Source: Spirodela intermedia
Taxonomy: Eukaryota; Streptophyta; Magnoliopsida; Alismatales; Araceae
Assembly: GCA_902729315.2 (NCBI GenBank)
Contig: LR746274.1
Span: 4,553,037-4,617,036, forward strand
DNA length: 64,000 nt
Direction: 5' to 3'
The notes under the pieces were generated by a model. That model had not been told where the DNA came from. It saw only the letters and a program-made list of their open reading frames with translations, and searched no databases. Of the stretch, positions 1-12,387 are shown piece after piece. The position numbers and the translations under genes were made by a program. The first letter of the stretch is position 1. Each line of letters starts with the position of its first letter.

Positions 1-720
1 AGAGAGATTGAGATTGAGAGCGAGAGGAGAGAGAGGATAAAGCCATGAGTTATCCAGGGCACTGGGGAAAGAATTTATTCACGGTTGTAGATAATACATA
101 CCTATTTAGATAGTAAATTATGATGTCGCATCAACGGTGGCCCCGACTAGTTAATTTTCCCGCCTCATCCGCAGAAGGTTTCCGGACCAACCAGGACACA
201 TTGATCACCTACGTGGACCAGCCGGAGTCGTTGTCAGCCGGGAGGACCCACATCCGACATCCCCCCGCCGCCGCCGCCGAAGGCGTCGCTTGAAGATCGG
301 GACCGCCGGGAGTGTCCCATCACGCCGCCCCCCGTTGCCGGATCAACACGCGGGAAAGTTCTGGCGCAAGGCGTGGTATCAGGAATGCGTTGAATGCAAG
401 GGAATGTACCTGAAGACAAGGTAGGTTCCCCCAGAATTTGTGTGGACTGCGCGTCGTGGGGCCTATATTTTGGTGAGACCTAATATGGACTATGACCCCG
501 CCACAGGGGCCCACGGGCTGTTTAGCGTAGAATTATTTGCGATCGTATTGATTGCATCAAAGATCACCATCTCGCACTAGCGGGGGGGTGGGGGAGAACT
601 TTTGAGGACATGGTTAGCTTGTCAAGGTTGATGATGTGAAATCCGGGTCCCAATCATGCTTAAAATGAGACGAGGAGGGTTTGGAGTTTAGTCCTCCCCC
701 CTAGATGGCTGAGCACTTAG
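1..720. repeat. Segmental repeat, copy 1 (partial)
   Basis: A GA-rich start followed by 'taaagc-atgagttat' resembles 4,395-4,420. The stretch around 565-700 ('gatcaccatctcgcac', then a G run, 'gaactt', and 'ggagtttagtcctcc') resembles 4,965-5,085. It is a diverged copy of the segment at 2.9-5.1 kb, cut by the window edge. Short ORFs on the minus strand here are not convincing genes. Confidence 0.55.
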
Positions 721-2930
721 TATAAATTCTATAAAATTCCTTTAAATCGTTGACAATTCTGATGAGACATGCCAAAGTGAGGGCTTATTAGATCGGCCAT
801 GTCTGAAATGTATATACTCTCCAATCCAACCTTGGGTTTCCTTTCCCTAAGATGACGCAGGATTTTTAAAATTCTCCTTAGTTCCTATTTTCTGCTCGAT
901 TATTTCCACACGTATACATATAAAGATTGATAGATAAGTGGAGAGAGAGAGGGGATAAGGATTTTTAAATTACAAAGAAAACATATTGTACGGGTTTTAC
1001 AGTATTTTTATTTTGATACTTGGAAATTGGGATTTTTTCTACTGACACGCATAGAATTTTATAGATGGTTGTTAGAGGGGCGTAGGCTTGTAAACAAAAG
1101 AAGGATTTGTGGACGCGTGGCAAGAATTGGGCCAAAGAATGAGCTCCTTTATGGATTAACCCCAGAATTAGTTAATGTCCTCGGTCGTCCAAGGACAGAT
1201 TCGCAAAAGTCTTAGGTCGACCTTCGTGTAGTCCGATGTGCCGACCGACTTCCACCATTTCCGCAAATCGGGCCCCACCGAGATCTAGACAGTCCGGTCG
1301 TCGCTATAACTCCCGGTGTCAGACCCCTTTTTACTCCCCAGCCGGCCTTCTCTCGCCACAAAAGGCCACCCCACCACCCAATGCCGCAGTACATCTCTCT
1401 CTCTGAACAAGGTTCTACCCGATGGCCTATCTCTGTGTCTTTTTATCGCCGAGGGAGCCATTCAGGACAGAGGGCTCATGCCGCTAGACATCACTCTCCG
1501 AGGTATTCGTTGAAGAAAAGCCAGAAGCCTGCCACACGCGGGGTTGAGCAGAGGGCCCCACTGAGAAGGAGGCCTCCTCCGCCCCCCCCCCCGGCCCCCC
1601 CCTACCTGGGGAGTGTAGTCCGTCCACACGCCCCTCCAGTGGCTACTACTCGCTAAGAAAGCGTTGGGACCCTCTCGGGCTCGCAGGAGCCTTTCATCCC
1701 CACTCTGCATTAATGATGAAAATAGCCCCCTTATTTCCCAACTCTCATGGAGAGCTAAGAGAGGCGCTGGGACGTTGTTATAGCATACTGTGCCATGAGA
1801 ACTCGCGCAGATTAGCACAGAAAAGGAAAGAACGCCGACGCATACGGCGATAAGCCTCAACACTCTCGCGGGGAGAGATTGGCTCGGTGCCCCTCTGGTC
1901 TCGTGCGTTAGGGTTTGAGAAGAATGATCACCTCAGATCTCATCGGAGGGTAATTCGTGATCATGTCGTGGATATGACATCATCATTCAACTGATGATGC
2001 CAGCTTCGCCTGCACAGATAGTCGCACGTAGGAAGCTACGTGTGTGCCCGCTAAACTGAATTTTTGGCACATTTAATATGCGTCCATTATATTTGATCAT
2101 CTTATAAATGTAATCAGTCATACATTCCAGCCGCCTCCCACACAAATCATCTCTAAAGACCCAACCCTCGTGGCTATCTTCCCCACCACGCTTTCCTCAA
2201 TTCTTGACCAGTTCAACTGTCTATAATAAACCTCTCTCTCTATGTATCTGTCTGCCTGTCTCTCTCCCTGTCTCTCTCCCTGTCTCTCTCACTCTCGCAC
2301 ACGCACTCTCTCTAAAACAATAATCGTGATTAGTTCCCCATTAATCTCAAAGTTTTCTTCGATCAATTGTCTGGACGTTGCTAACTGCTTACATTTGTGA
2401 GGTGTGAACACGAGCTCAAGAAATCGATCAAGAAAAGTTTGGAGAATCAGTTGATGGGACATCAGTGTTGACTATAGCCTTTAGGAACAGTAGCGGAGGT
2501 GTGTGTGTGAACCTAGGAGGCACACGCAACCTCCTCTAACTGCCGCATTGTTGTCCTTGATGGCTTCAACTTGTGCCCACAAAAAGGAGCTTTTTTTATG
2601 TTTCTTTCAATTTTAAGGGCATGATATCGTGGGACATGGGTATCAATATTCCTCTCCATTAAAAATGACAATGTGGTGACTTAACTACAAAAATGGCTGT
2701 TAAAATGGGGGACTTAAATGAAATTTAACGATTAATTTACGTTTATTCCTTACTCAGTGATAATTCGTTCCCATGAGATTAATATTCAATTAAAGAAAGT
2801 CATAGACTTACTTTTTCCTTGATCATACTCCTTGGAACAGCATCAAGAGAACATGGAAGGGTTGTCCGAAATTTTCAAGAATACTACGCGTCTTAAATCC
2901 ACATAATCTTCTAGATCAATTTTTTTCCTT
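721..2930. other. Intergenic, no gene supported
   Basis: No coding region is convincing. There is a CT-rich low-complexity tract at about 2,236-2,310. A 133-aa minus-strand ORF (1,462-1,863) begins with a hydrophobic stretch that resembles a signal peptide, but the rest has no family features and passes through a C/G homopolymer tract, so I do not call it a gene. Confidence 0.5.
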
Positions 2931-2934
2931 ATTT

Positions 2935-4295
2935 GCTTTACATGAGAACGTCGGCAAACTCAACCGTGGTGAGAGTCGGCACCTGTGTGAAAGGGGAAAA
3001 ATAGTCAACGGCAGAGTCCGAGATTTTGGGGACGAAATCCTGCTCGTTTGGTTAGAGCGGAGAGCTGGAAATCTGCCAAGCGACAGGCTAGCAGCGAGCG
3101 CGTGGAGAACGAACGTTCCACGCGTGAACGACGCGCTGAGAGGCGTCGGTCCAACCCGAAAACGACCTGGCGTTGACCGTGACAGGATCGTTATCCCGTT
3201 ACGGACGCTGGCGGCGCCCAACTTGATATGATAAGACAATTAAGGCTTATTCCTTTATACGTTTCTCTTAAAATGTCTGATAGTTGTAAGGATTTTCTGT
3301 AATAACTACCTAATTATAAAGTACAACTCTATCAAATCACCCAAAAGAGAATATAAGGGCTCAATTTTGACACATGACCTAATAAAAAATGTACAGACGT
3401 GAGTGCTACATATATACAAGTGTAATCGATTGACTTCTTTTCAAATGTGATATGTTTCGTCCTCATTAACAAGGATAATTACCAAATCACCTAATTAAGA
3501 AAAACTCACTCGAATTATGAAAATATTTGCTTTTTTATTTAATTAAGTAATTATACAGGTATATTTATCTCCTTTCGACATGAATTGAGTCTTCTAGCGC
3601 ATAGACCTTGTCCTTGGGTACCCAAGGATGACTCCCACCTGCATGGTTATGGCCGAATGAATGTACATGCCTCAAATGACCTGTGAGCCAAGGTGACTCC
3701 CACCTGAATTTTTTTCTGCAATTAAGGAACGGCAGTATTTTTTTAGATTATCTCAACCAACTATCAGCCTTATCTATGTATGAACTAAAATTTTAAAATT
3801 CAGCAATAAATATTTAACCAACTAATCATATATTTTTTTTATTGGAATAGTTGGAAGAAGTCTCGTTTTAGGACCACGCTTGTTCATGGCCGCCAGCAAA
3901 ACACATGCCAGTTTTCCCCCTTTTTAAGTGGAAAAACAGCGGCAGGAAAACGGCCGGCTTGGCGGCAGCTGGAGTGTAGGCTTATCCAGTGGATGCCAAT
4001 AACTTCCCCAGGTCAAACGGCGGCTCTCGCAACTGGTTAAAGGCACCGAAGAGGTTAAAGGGTGGTGGTTCTCCAAAGTCCGTGCCTTGACATCAGATTC
4101 AGCCGTTTTTCCGACGTCCACGGCGGCGGCAACTGCGGCTAAGGGTCGGGCGGTCGGGACCAAGAAAGACGACGTATTAGTGGGTAACTATCCTCCATAG
4201 ATTCGCGATCTTACCGGCGGTCCCCTCCTGACAAGAAATTCAACCCTGACGATTGCATCGGATAATTGATACCTGAGAGAGAAAATAGGAGAAAT

Positions 4296-4343
<48 letters not shown>

Positions 4344-4362
4344 GTAGATAGATAGATAGATA

Positions 4363-4399
<37 letters not shown>

Positions 4400-5090
4400 A
4401 AGCTACGAGTTATCGATGTGGCAGTGGGAGGAGTTAAATCAAAGGGTGGCATGGACCCGTAAAACCGCTGAGGGAGGTAAATCAACATGTCAGTGACCAA
4501 CACGCACTCGATCCCATTGGGGATGACTTGGTGTACTGGCATGTTCCCACCTTATCCTCAGAGTACATTAGTCACCGGCGTAGCCCCGCCGGCGGGCTGA
4601 GGAGCGCCGACAGCGGATGGATCCACCCAGGACCACCGCTCCTCCGGCAGGCCCCCGCCGACGTAGGACTGGGACCACTGGCCAAGAGCCCATACCGGGC
4701 ATGTCCCATCTACCCGAAACAAGTTGAAAGCCTAGGGAATGTACAGTATATGTTTGACGAAAGGCCTCACTGGGGGCCCCAGTATCATGCACACAGTAGG
4801 TAACATGAAACCAGCGAGGGGGAGAAAAGGAGGGAGTGCACCTGAAGGCATGGTACGTTCACTAGGACTTTATGAGCAGGGAAGGGCCCCATAGATTATT
4901 CACAACCTAATGTTTTGCGTTCAGATTAAATGTATAAGAGGATGGATGGAGGAGGTGCGATCACCATCTCACACCAGTGGGGGGATGAACTTGAGTGGAT
5001 ACGGTTAACCGGTTAGGGTCGGTGTTGAGGACTCTTCCGTCCCAGTCAACCACTAGAGGAGGGGAGACAAGATTTAATCTCCCTAACGGG
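2935..5090. repeat. Segmental repeat, copy 2 (longest)
   Basis: Three blocks recur elsewhere in order. The block 3,065-3,190 ('gagctggaaatc', 'ccaacccgaaaacgacc') recurs at about 7,450-7,575. The block 3,945-4,035 ('aaaacggccggcttggcgg') recurs at 7,965-8,045. The block 4,380-5,085 recurs at 1-720. No intact gene is present, so this looks like duplicated and decayed intergenic or promoter DNA. Confidence 0.6.
4297..4397 (+). repeat. Compound microsatellite (gata)n(ga)n
   Basis: About 17 tetranucleotide gata/taga units run directly into about 14 ga dinucleotides. The low-complexity ORF on the other strand is an artefact of this repeat. Confidence 0.97.
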
Positions 5091-7240
5091 CCACCATGAC
5101 GAGTAACATCTCCGTACTTTCCTACTCATTCATGAGGAGGGGCAGATTATTCTCTGTACTTTCCTTTCACACGACGGTTGAAGATGTAGATGGGCGCCAG
5201 GGAACTAAATTCATGCAACCTAGTGCGGTGTGTCGAGACTTCCCAACTCATTGCTGGAAAATTCCTGGTATCCTCCAAGGAAAATGATGCATTGATATCT
5301 CTGTTCTAATCTGCCCCTCTACCTCTGATGTGACGAGATGTCACGTTCAAACAAAAAGGAGTAAAACGTATTTCAAGAATGTTGTAATCCTTAGCGAGGT
5401 ATGTTGATGCCCCGTATTCAACCTGCGTTTAGTTTTCTCTAAAGTTTTCGAGTTTATTTCGAATTGTTTCCCTTGTTGTTGCGATAATCATTGCTCTCTA
5501 GAAGAAAAATATCCGAAAAATTCGAGAGTACGATGAATTGGATTCTTTAAATTTTGCAGGATTTAAATTTTATCACTGGATTTTCCAGATTAACATAAAT
5601 TAATTGGGTATGAGGGGGTATAGAGATCATAAAATTTTTGGACATTAAAATTCACGTGACGGTTTTTCAATTATATCTGCAATTTTACTTTTTTGTATTA
5701 TAACTTCCTGTATATGCGTATAAATATTTAGGCAGATAAATGTTACCGAATGGAGGTTTGATTTTTCTGAAAGAGATATTTACAAAGGCGTGGCCTCACT
5801 TTGGCCATAAGATGGCCTTTCTTATATGCTCCCAAGGAATTACACCCACACCCAATAAACAATTTCTCAAAGCCTAGAGTCAACTGTGATGTTCTCCCCA
5901 CGGCCGACCTGCTCCGTCAATCTCGGCAAACGTTGGCCCGCCAAGATTTTGACAGCCGCCTCACATATGTAAAAAAAACAGATGCATGACCGCGCCCCAC
6001 GAAGTCTCTAGTACCTGTAAAGAACACTTGTTCTAGACGTCTTTTGACTGAATTCGGGTGAAACACCCCCACTCCGTTCCTCCTCCTTTTCTTGAACACC
6101 CTTGAGGCTTCATAGGACCTCATTCTGCCTCGTCAAGGTTCTTTGAAGAATTTGTGGACATCATCGAGCCTCCCTCCTCATCAGGAAGGAGGCCTCTCTC
6201 TCTCTCTCTCTCTCTCCCTTTCATTGAACATGACAGCCGTGGTCAACGCAGACAGAGATCCTCAGAACAGGTCATACCTCCTGTTGAAGCGCCGAACGGA
6301 GAAAAGAGAATCGAAATGATTCCGTTCGCGGACATTTTATGACGTCATTATGTCGCGAACGCGATCGGAGAGAGCCACTAAGATATTACTCGACACATTT
6401 ATCTGCCTTATATCTATCATGACCAAGATACAAACTACGCCTCCCCGCCTTCCGACACTCGGTGTGGTGGTGTCATCTGTCCGACATCAACACTCAGCTC
6501 GGATGACATCACCTTGAACAGCGGCGCCGTCAATATGTCGAGGGTAGGGAGGAAGGAGCCAGTAGGATACCATTCCGATTCATTTAATATTATATCTATT
6601 ATGACGAACAAATAAAACTACTATTCGGCCAATGTGTGTCTACTACACACCTGACCATCGCTGCACCTCTTCAACCAACCAGCTGGAAATGACCTCTCTC
6701 TCTCTAGAGATATGTACATATTATTTAAGTATAGATATATATATCTGAGAGATTAGATTTGATCATAATCCTATTCATCGCAGGACCTCACTTGATCAAG
6801 GGCTTGGGCCCTGCTCAATCTACTACCAGTACAAAGCTGTGAACAGACAAGGAGTTCAATCCTCCAGCCCACCCCTCTTCCTCTCGTCCATGAGAGCTTG
6901 GTGTCGGCAGTATCAGTCCTGATCAGCTTCTTCTGGAAGCCCAAGTTGCCCTTACTGTCGTCACTCTTGATTCACCTAGAACAACCAACTAACACCCTCG
7001 TTGACCCTTGGAGAATGCTCCTCACGAGGTCTTTCAATTCCATGGGAGAGGGATTCTGTGGGCCCTCGGCACGCTCTTTGTTGAGCATCCTCTCCATCAA
7101 ACAAGCTCGTAGTTCAGTGGCTTAATAAGGCAAAGAAAAATATATACTTATAGTTTAACGTAGATTTTCAGGTTCTTTGATTAATAATAGTCGTAATAGT
7201 GAGAAAGTGACGTTGTATTGAATAATTTTTATTTATTATT
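5090..7240. other. Intergenic, no gene supported
   Basis: Contains a CT microsatellite (about 6,193-6,220) and a TA-rich patch (6,715-6,760). Around 6,890-7,130 both strands stay open for about 75 codons with mixed composition. The minus strand reads like a protein fragment (…ELKDLVRSILQGSTRVLVG…) but hits a stop soon after and matches no family I recognise. Confidence 0.45.
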
Positions 7241-7259
7241 CCTAGAAACCTTCCAGAGC

Positions 7260-8420
7260 TGAGAGTCCACCAAACGTCCTAGGGCCGGTTTCTTCAACAT
7301 TTGGAAGGGAAAGCACCGCCCTGCGCGGATGGTGGCAGTCAAGTTGTCGAGGTCAACAAGTGTGAACGCCTAAATACATCCGCTAAAGGCTGTGGTTCGA
7401 TAATTGGGAGACAGACAAAAGACGGCTTTTGAGAGACCAATGCCGTGTGGCGAGCTGGAAATCCGATGGCGGCCCGTTGGCAGCAGGCGCGTAGAGAACA
7501 GTCAACAGCCAACCGCTGAGCCGGCTCAGAAGCACTCGGTCCCAACCGAAAACGACCGGCGTGGACCGTGATAAGAGCGCGCACATTTACTCTATTTTAA
7601 TGTTTCAAAATAAATATACGAATCCATCCCTTCGAATTGCCGAAGAGAATATATTTTATACGGGGTGGGGTGTACGGGGCAAGGTATGGATACGTGTCTT
7701 TTTCGAAGTAAGTACATCAGCAATACGTAGATATTACGTGCCTGTAAAAGAATCATGTAGCGGTGCAGAACACCAACGGCTCTTATTCAGTCTGAAGAAG
7801 GAACTTGAATAAATTATCGTGTCGATGTGTGTATTAATGGTGATAAATATCTAACGAATTATTTCGAGGAAATACCATCTGAAATCCGCCGGGTTGTTTT
7901 TTTTTTTACATATATTTTTTTTACTCTTTTTAGTCTAAACGAAAGAAGGGAAAACAGCTGCCGGAGAAAACGGCCGGCTTGGCGGCAGCTGGTGTGAGGG
8001 GCTGGGTTCCGCCGATGCCAGCGGCGCGTTCTGGTCAACGGCGGGTTTTGTGAGGGGCGGACAGGCGCCGTACTGGCGAAAAATGACTTTTTGCAGTGAA
8101 TGCCCAGACATCACCGATGACGTGAGAATTTTCAACTTCTCCACTCCGTTGACCATAAATTTCTCAGTCAGCAGTGGCGATGACGGCGATTGGCCAGCGC
8201 GCCATCGGAGCCGAGAATCAAGTGGGTATGCCCCGCAATGACCTCGTCCAACACGTACGGTTAATCCCAGAGAGAGAGAGAGATGAGATTTGACCCCAAG
8301 CAGGGGATGAGAGAGCATTAAGAGAAGTGGGATGGTAATCCATTGACACGTGGAGGGAAATTTGAGTAGCAATTGGACCAAATGGCGACAGAACGAGATA
8401 TAGATTCCCAGCGTCAATCT
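7260..8420. repeat. Segmental repeat, copy 3
   Basis: 7,450-7,575 aligns with 3,065-3,190, and 7,945-8,045 aligns with 3,930-4,035. The GA tract at about 8,270-8,283 sits where copy 2 has its microsatellite. A 160-aa minus-strand ORF (7,935-8,417) lies here, but the equivalent part of copy 2 has a different frame and stops, so it is unlikely to be a real protein. Confidence 0.55.
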
Positions 8421-9540
8421 AGATTAGATTAGATCATGTTAGATCAGATCTTCCGGATCGAATCAAATATTAACCCAATCAATTAAACGTTGACGGGAGA
8501 TTTATTGCCTCATCTAAAGGAGATCACGATCAAAGTAGATCCATCTTACGTCAGCAGGACCCCACCCACGGCTTATGATGAAGAGATTATTCGCCTTTAA
8601 GTATTGATTGTCCTATCTAGACACCTGTAGCCTTCCTTCCTTCATCCACTGTGGTCCAGCCAAATCCTTCCATGAGATAAGACGATGGCTGATGGGATTC
8701 TGTGGGATGGGCATCCTGATTTTGTCTAAGTTGAACGGCAGATATTAAAAAATCGCAAAAAATAATTAAAAATAGACACTTTTTTTACTTAAGGGTTAAT
8801 TAATTATCTACTACATTACGGAACCCGGCTTCTTTTAACTGAGGAGATTCAGATGAGCACCGAGTGGGGAGCCCTGCTTGCCATGTGGCGAGCAGACAGG
8901 TAGCCATGTGTAATGCATTGACAAAGAAGGGATCAGCACGTGGCGGAGAGAGAGGGGGAGAGAGGGCGGGGGCGGGGTAGGGGGGAACCAGCACGGTGGC
9001 TTGTCTGGCTCATCGCTAATCACTGGAGACGAGCTCCAAGATATGTGGTTATGTTCATGGGGGCGGTGGAATGAATAGTCATGTTGCCGACATGTGGCTG
9101 GTGAAGAAGAGGCCACGTCGATGGAGAACTGCGACCTTTCTTTGGTTTAGGCCCATTTATTTCATGGTATTTCTTATGTATCCTGATCCGGACGTGTGCG
9201 GGTCCATGAGGGAGCCGTGTACCAGCGGTCGCATTACAGCACAGGGCCCCACCACTTAGGCCATAAGAAAATAAAAAAACGCGTGGTTTAATATTTTTAT
9301 TGAAAAATGGGAGTAGGAGAGGAGCTTCTGCTTGTCCGAAATCTTCGCGAAGATATTAAAATAAATTATAATTCAAGTAATATTAACACAATTTTTTTTT
9401 GATAATTGTCCATTCCTGTTAGGGTACGGATGTGTTGTGGGCCCCCCCCGTTAAGATGGCGATAATCTGATAGCCCATCGACTCGTCGAATTGTGGCCGC
9501 ACGACTGTTTTTGTTCTAAGAATAACGGGAAACGAAAAAA
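8421..9540. other. Intergenic DNA upstream of the ERF gene
   Basis: No gene seen. It includes a GC-rich, GA-repeat patch at about 8,940-8,990 and a run of nine C residues near 9,442-9,450. Confidence 0.5.
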
Positions 9541-9555
9541 ATATTATGATGGTGG

Positions 9556-9600
9556 GAGTGACGTCAGGGAGGGAAGGGGGCGAAGCTGTATAAGTAGACA
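9556..9600 (+). promoter_or_regulatory. ERF gene core promoter: TGACGTCA element and TATA box
   Basis: A perfect palindromic bZIP-type site TGACGTCA lies at 9,559-9,566. TATAAG (9,589-9,594, in context 'ctgTATAAGtaga') follows about 22 bp later. A start site near 9,620 would give a 5' leader of about 120 nt with no upstream ATG noticed close to the start codon. The bZIP site suggests stress or hormone control, which is inference. Confidence 0.6.
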
Positions 9601-9741
9601 GGCTCCCCCTGTTCCACCGTCGTCATAGCTGAAGACAACCGGCATCTTCAGAGCCTTCCCCACACCGGTCATTGCAGCCATCTTCCCTCTCGAGGTCTTC
9701 TGAGTCTTTGAGTTGAATAGAGAACATCGATCGATCGATTG

Positions 9742-10596
9742 ATGGAGAGAATACCGCAGAGGCCGAAGGGACCTCCCTTCCTCTCCGGCGCCGGCGATGT
9801 GGGTCTTGCCGGCTGCGCCTCCTTCGGAGCGTCTCTCTCGGATATCCTCCTCTCTGGAAGCTCCAGCGCTCTGGACTCCGTCTTCTCAGCCAAGTCCCCT
9901 CCTGACCAGCAGCGGCGCCACCAGGCGCTGCGCACCTCCTCGGCGGTCTACCACTATCAGCTGGAGCAGCTCCAGAGACTGATGGGGCAGCGCCATAGCT
10001 CCTCCTCCGCCGCCTGGCCGAAGAAGGAGGCGAAGCACTACCGCGGAGTGCGGCAGCGGCACTGGGGAAAGTGGGTGGCGGAGATCAGGCTGCCCCAGAA
10101 CCGCATGAGGGTCTGGCTTGGCACATACGACTCCGCAGAGGCAGCCGCCTACGCCTACGACCGCGCCGCCTACAAGCTCCGCGGCGAGTACGCGCGACTC
10201 AACTTCCCCGACCTCCGGGACACCAGCGGCGCCGCCGCTGGGTGCCGCCTCGGTGCTCTGAGGTCCTCCGTGGACGCCAAAATCCAGGCCATCTACCAGA
10301 GACTGAACCGGGAGAGGCGGAGCAAGAAGAAGGCCTCGGAATCCTCCTCCTCTCCTCCCCCCGCGGAGATGAAGAGAAAGGTGGAGGAGGAGGAGGAGGA
10401 GGAGGATGGGGAGATGGGGGCCGCACCGGCCGCCTACTCTTTCACCGGCCTGGTCGACTCGACCTCGTCTTCTTCCATCTCCGACGAGAGCACCATGAAC
10501 TGGGATTACCTGATGGAGGAGGCCGATGGGGAGTGTTCTCTGGCCAAGATGCCCTCCTTCGATCCAGAGCTCATCTGGCAAGTCCTTGCCAACTGA
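9742..10596 (+). CDS. AP2/ERF transcription factor, DREB A-6 type (ERF061-like)
   Basis: A single uninterrupted ORF of 284 aa. The start chosen is the first ATG ([10 protein letters not shown]). One AP2/ERF DNA-binding domain spans about residues 99-156, from [20 protein letters not shown] through [11 protein letters not shown] and [13 protein letters not shown] to ARLNFP. The WVAEIRLP strand and the [24 protein letters not shown] wording fit the A-6 (RAP2.4/ERF053-064) clade, closest to ERF061 as I recall it. After the domain come a conserved-looking segment [16 protein letters not shown] (about 173-188), a basic KK/RR stretch suitable for nuclear import, a poly-Glu run (about 216-223), and an acidic/aromatic tail with NWDYLMEE and a final [12 protein letters not shown] typical of ERF activation tails. 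It is a nuclear regulator expected to bind DRE/GCC-type elements. Local GC is far above the surroundings, as is usual for intronless ERF genes. ORFs on the other strand and frames are shadows. Confidence 0.95.
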   Translation: MERIPQRPKGPPFLSGAGDVGLAGCASFGASLSDILLSGSSSALDSVFSAKSPPDQQRRHQALRTSSAVYHYQLEQLQRLMGQRHSSSSAAWPKKEAKHYRGVRQRHWGKWVAEIRLPQNRMRVWLGTYDSAEAAAYAYDRAAYKLRGEYARLNFPDLRDTSGAAAGCRLGALRSSVDAKIQAIYQRLNRERRSKKKASESSSSPPPAEMKRKVEEEEEEEDGEMGAAPAAYSFTGLVDSTSSSSISDESTMNWDYLMEEADGECSLAKMPSFDPELIWQVLAN

Positions 10597-12387
10597 CCTT
10601 CCAACTGTCATCTCCTCCTTTTCTCTGAGGTGATGATCAGCCATGTTAGCGATCATTTGAATATGTTTACAAAGTTTCTAAGATTATATCAGAGATTTCT
10701 TGCCTTGATCAGCCCAAAGATCTCTCCTCTCTCACTTTCTTGGTTCAAGGGGCTGAGAGACTGGTTTTGTCATCTCTCTGGCCTTCTTTTCTTCCTCCCG
10801 ATTAGAAATATTCCCAAACTGATGAATTTCTTAGTGAATAAACCATCACCTGTGACTGATTTTATTTTCCAATTTCATGATCCTTTCCTGTTTTTCACAC
10901 TTGCGTCTGTCTAATCATACTATTATATCTATATATCTGGCTCATCTAATATACGATTCACATACATCTGAACGTATACGTTCATCTATACAGATAGGGA
11001 TATATGGATGTAAAATTATATCGAGGGGAAGTCAAATAGCGGGCTGGAGATCTCCCACTTTTGGATGGGTACGCCAGAAACCGGTTGTTTGGATACTTTT
11101 ATATAGGAGTCAGGATTATATTGGAGATTTCTACACTGGGTTGACCCAAAAGAACTCTCCTTTCTCAGGTTTTTGGTTGAAGGGAATGAGATGCTTTCTC
11201 TTCCCTACGTCCCTCTCCGCTCTTTCCCAAATTGTAAATATACTCAGGCGACACATGCAATTGTTGGGATCAAACCAATTACATGTCTATATTATTTATG
11301 TTAGAATATTCATACCGCATTAACGGACAGGTGCAGATGTAAATATATGATATAATATGATATCATATTTACTTCTACACATTTTAATTATATGTGTAGA
11401 TGCATATATATGTATGCACAAATATATAAACGGGTATTTATTGAGGAGCCCTCAGGATAAGGATGTAAATCGAACCTTTCTCGATAGGTATGTTCGAAAC
11501 TGGCTGGTTGACCAAAGACAGATTACCTGATTCATGAACCCAGTGAGATGGTGCACTGGGGTGCATGAGTGGATTATAGCTATCAGGCCTAGTTCCAAAT
11601 ACAATACACACTCAGATCTGGAACTTAGAATAAATGATGTCCGAGTTCATATTACCAATTGGAAACTTTTGTTTATAAAGTCTTTAACTCCTCATATGAG
11701 AGTCTAATCACACAAGTCATCTGCTCCCCAGCTAAGTGAGTGGGATTCATGGTTTCTCAAGGAGCATCCAAGGATCAGTTTCAAAGCCTGGTGTCGCTCT
11801 CAATCAGTAGATGTTTTTATTTATCCCACGATATGGCCTTATAGCTTCGTTTATTCCATTCATCTTTGTTCTGGTTGGGCTTTCCAACCTTGGGTTTCTC
11901 TGACGTTGTGAAGTTGTATAGGTTTGTGGCAAGCCTGATTAAGATATAGATGATAGTAATAAAAATCCTGTTCATAAAGGACTTCTTGGATTGATACAGA
12001 TGAATAGTTTATGCTTATTTATGGTTTGAACATGATATTCCCTGGACTATCAATGAGCAAAGCCAGGGTTCAGAGAAAAACTTAAAACCGAGCATCAATG
12101 TATGATTATAACGTTCATAGTGCCCCCCATGTATGTACCTATTGACGAGATATGATGAGAAGGGGAACTAAGTCGACACTCCAGTCTGACTCTGTCAAAT
12201 TATTATGAGCCCTGGTTTTATTTCGGGATTGATTTCAAAGCAGGCCTAGGACAGTCATTCATGCATCAACTTAGGAAAACTAATTTTGTAATTTTGTTCA
12301 TGTTTTTGAATCAATTATTCCCAATATCACAAGTGAATGTAAAACCAAGGAAAGCTTGAAGATTCACATAGAAGTGTAGACCAGATG
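10597..12387. other. 3' flank of the ERF gene and intergenic DNA
   Basis: TA-rich sequence that probably contains the ERF 3'UTR in its first few hundred bases. Two plus-strand ORFs (10,630-11,323) are hydrophobic and low in information, and show no domain. Confidence 0.5.

Noticed and set aside
7935-8417. 160-aa minus-strand ORF
   Set aside because: Its paired region in the other segmental copy has a different reading frame and no shared protein beyond a short tail.
9886-10656. 256-aa ORF antisense to the ERF gene
   Set aside because: GC-rich codon shadow of the AP2 gene; Gly/Leu/Arg-rich with no domain.
10630-11323. Two ORFs just downstream of the ERF gene
   Set aside because: TA-rich, hydrophobic translations of probable 3'UTR and flank.
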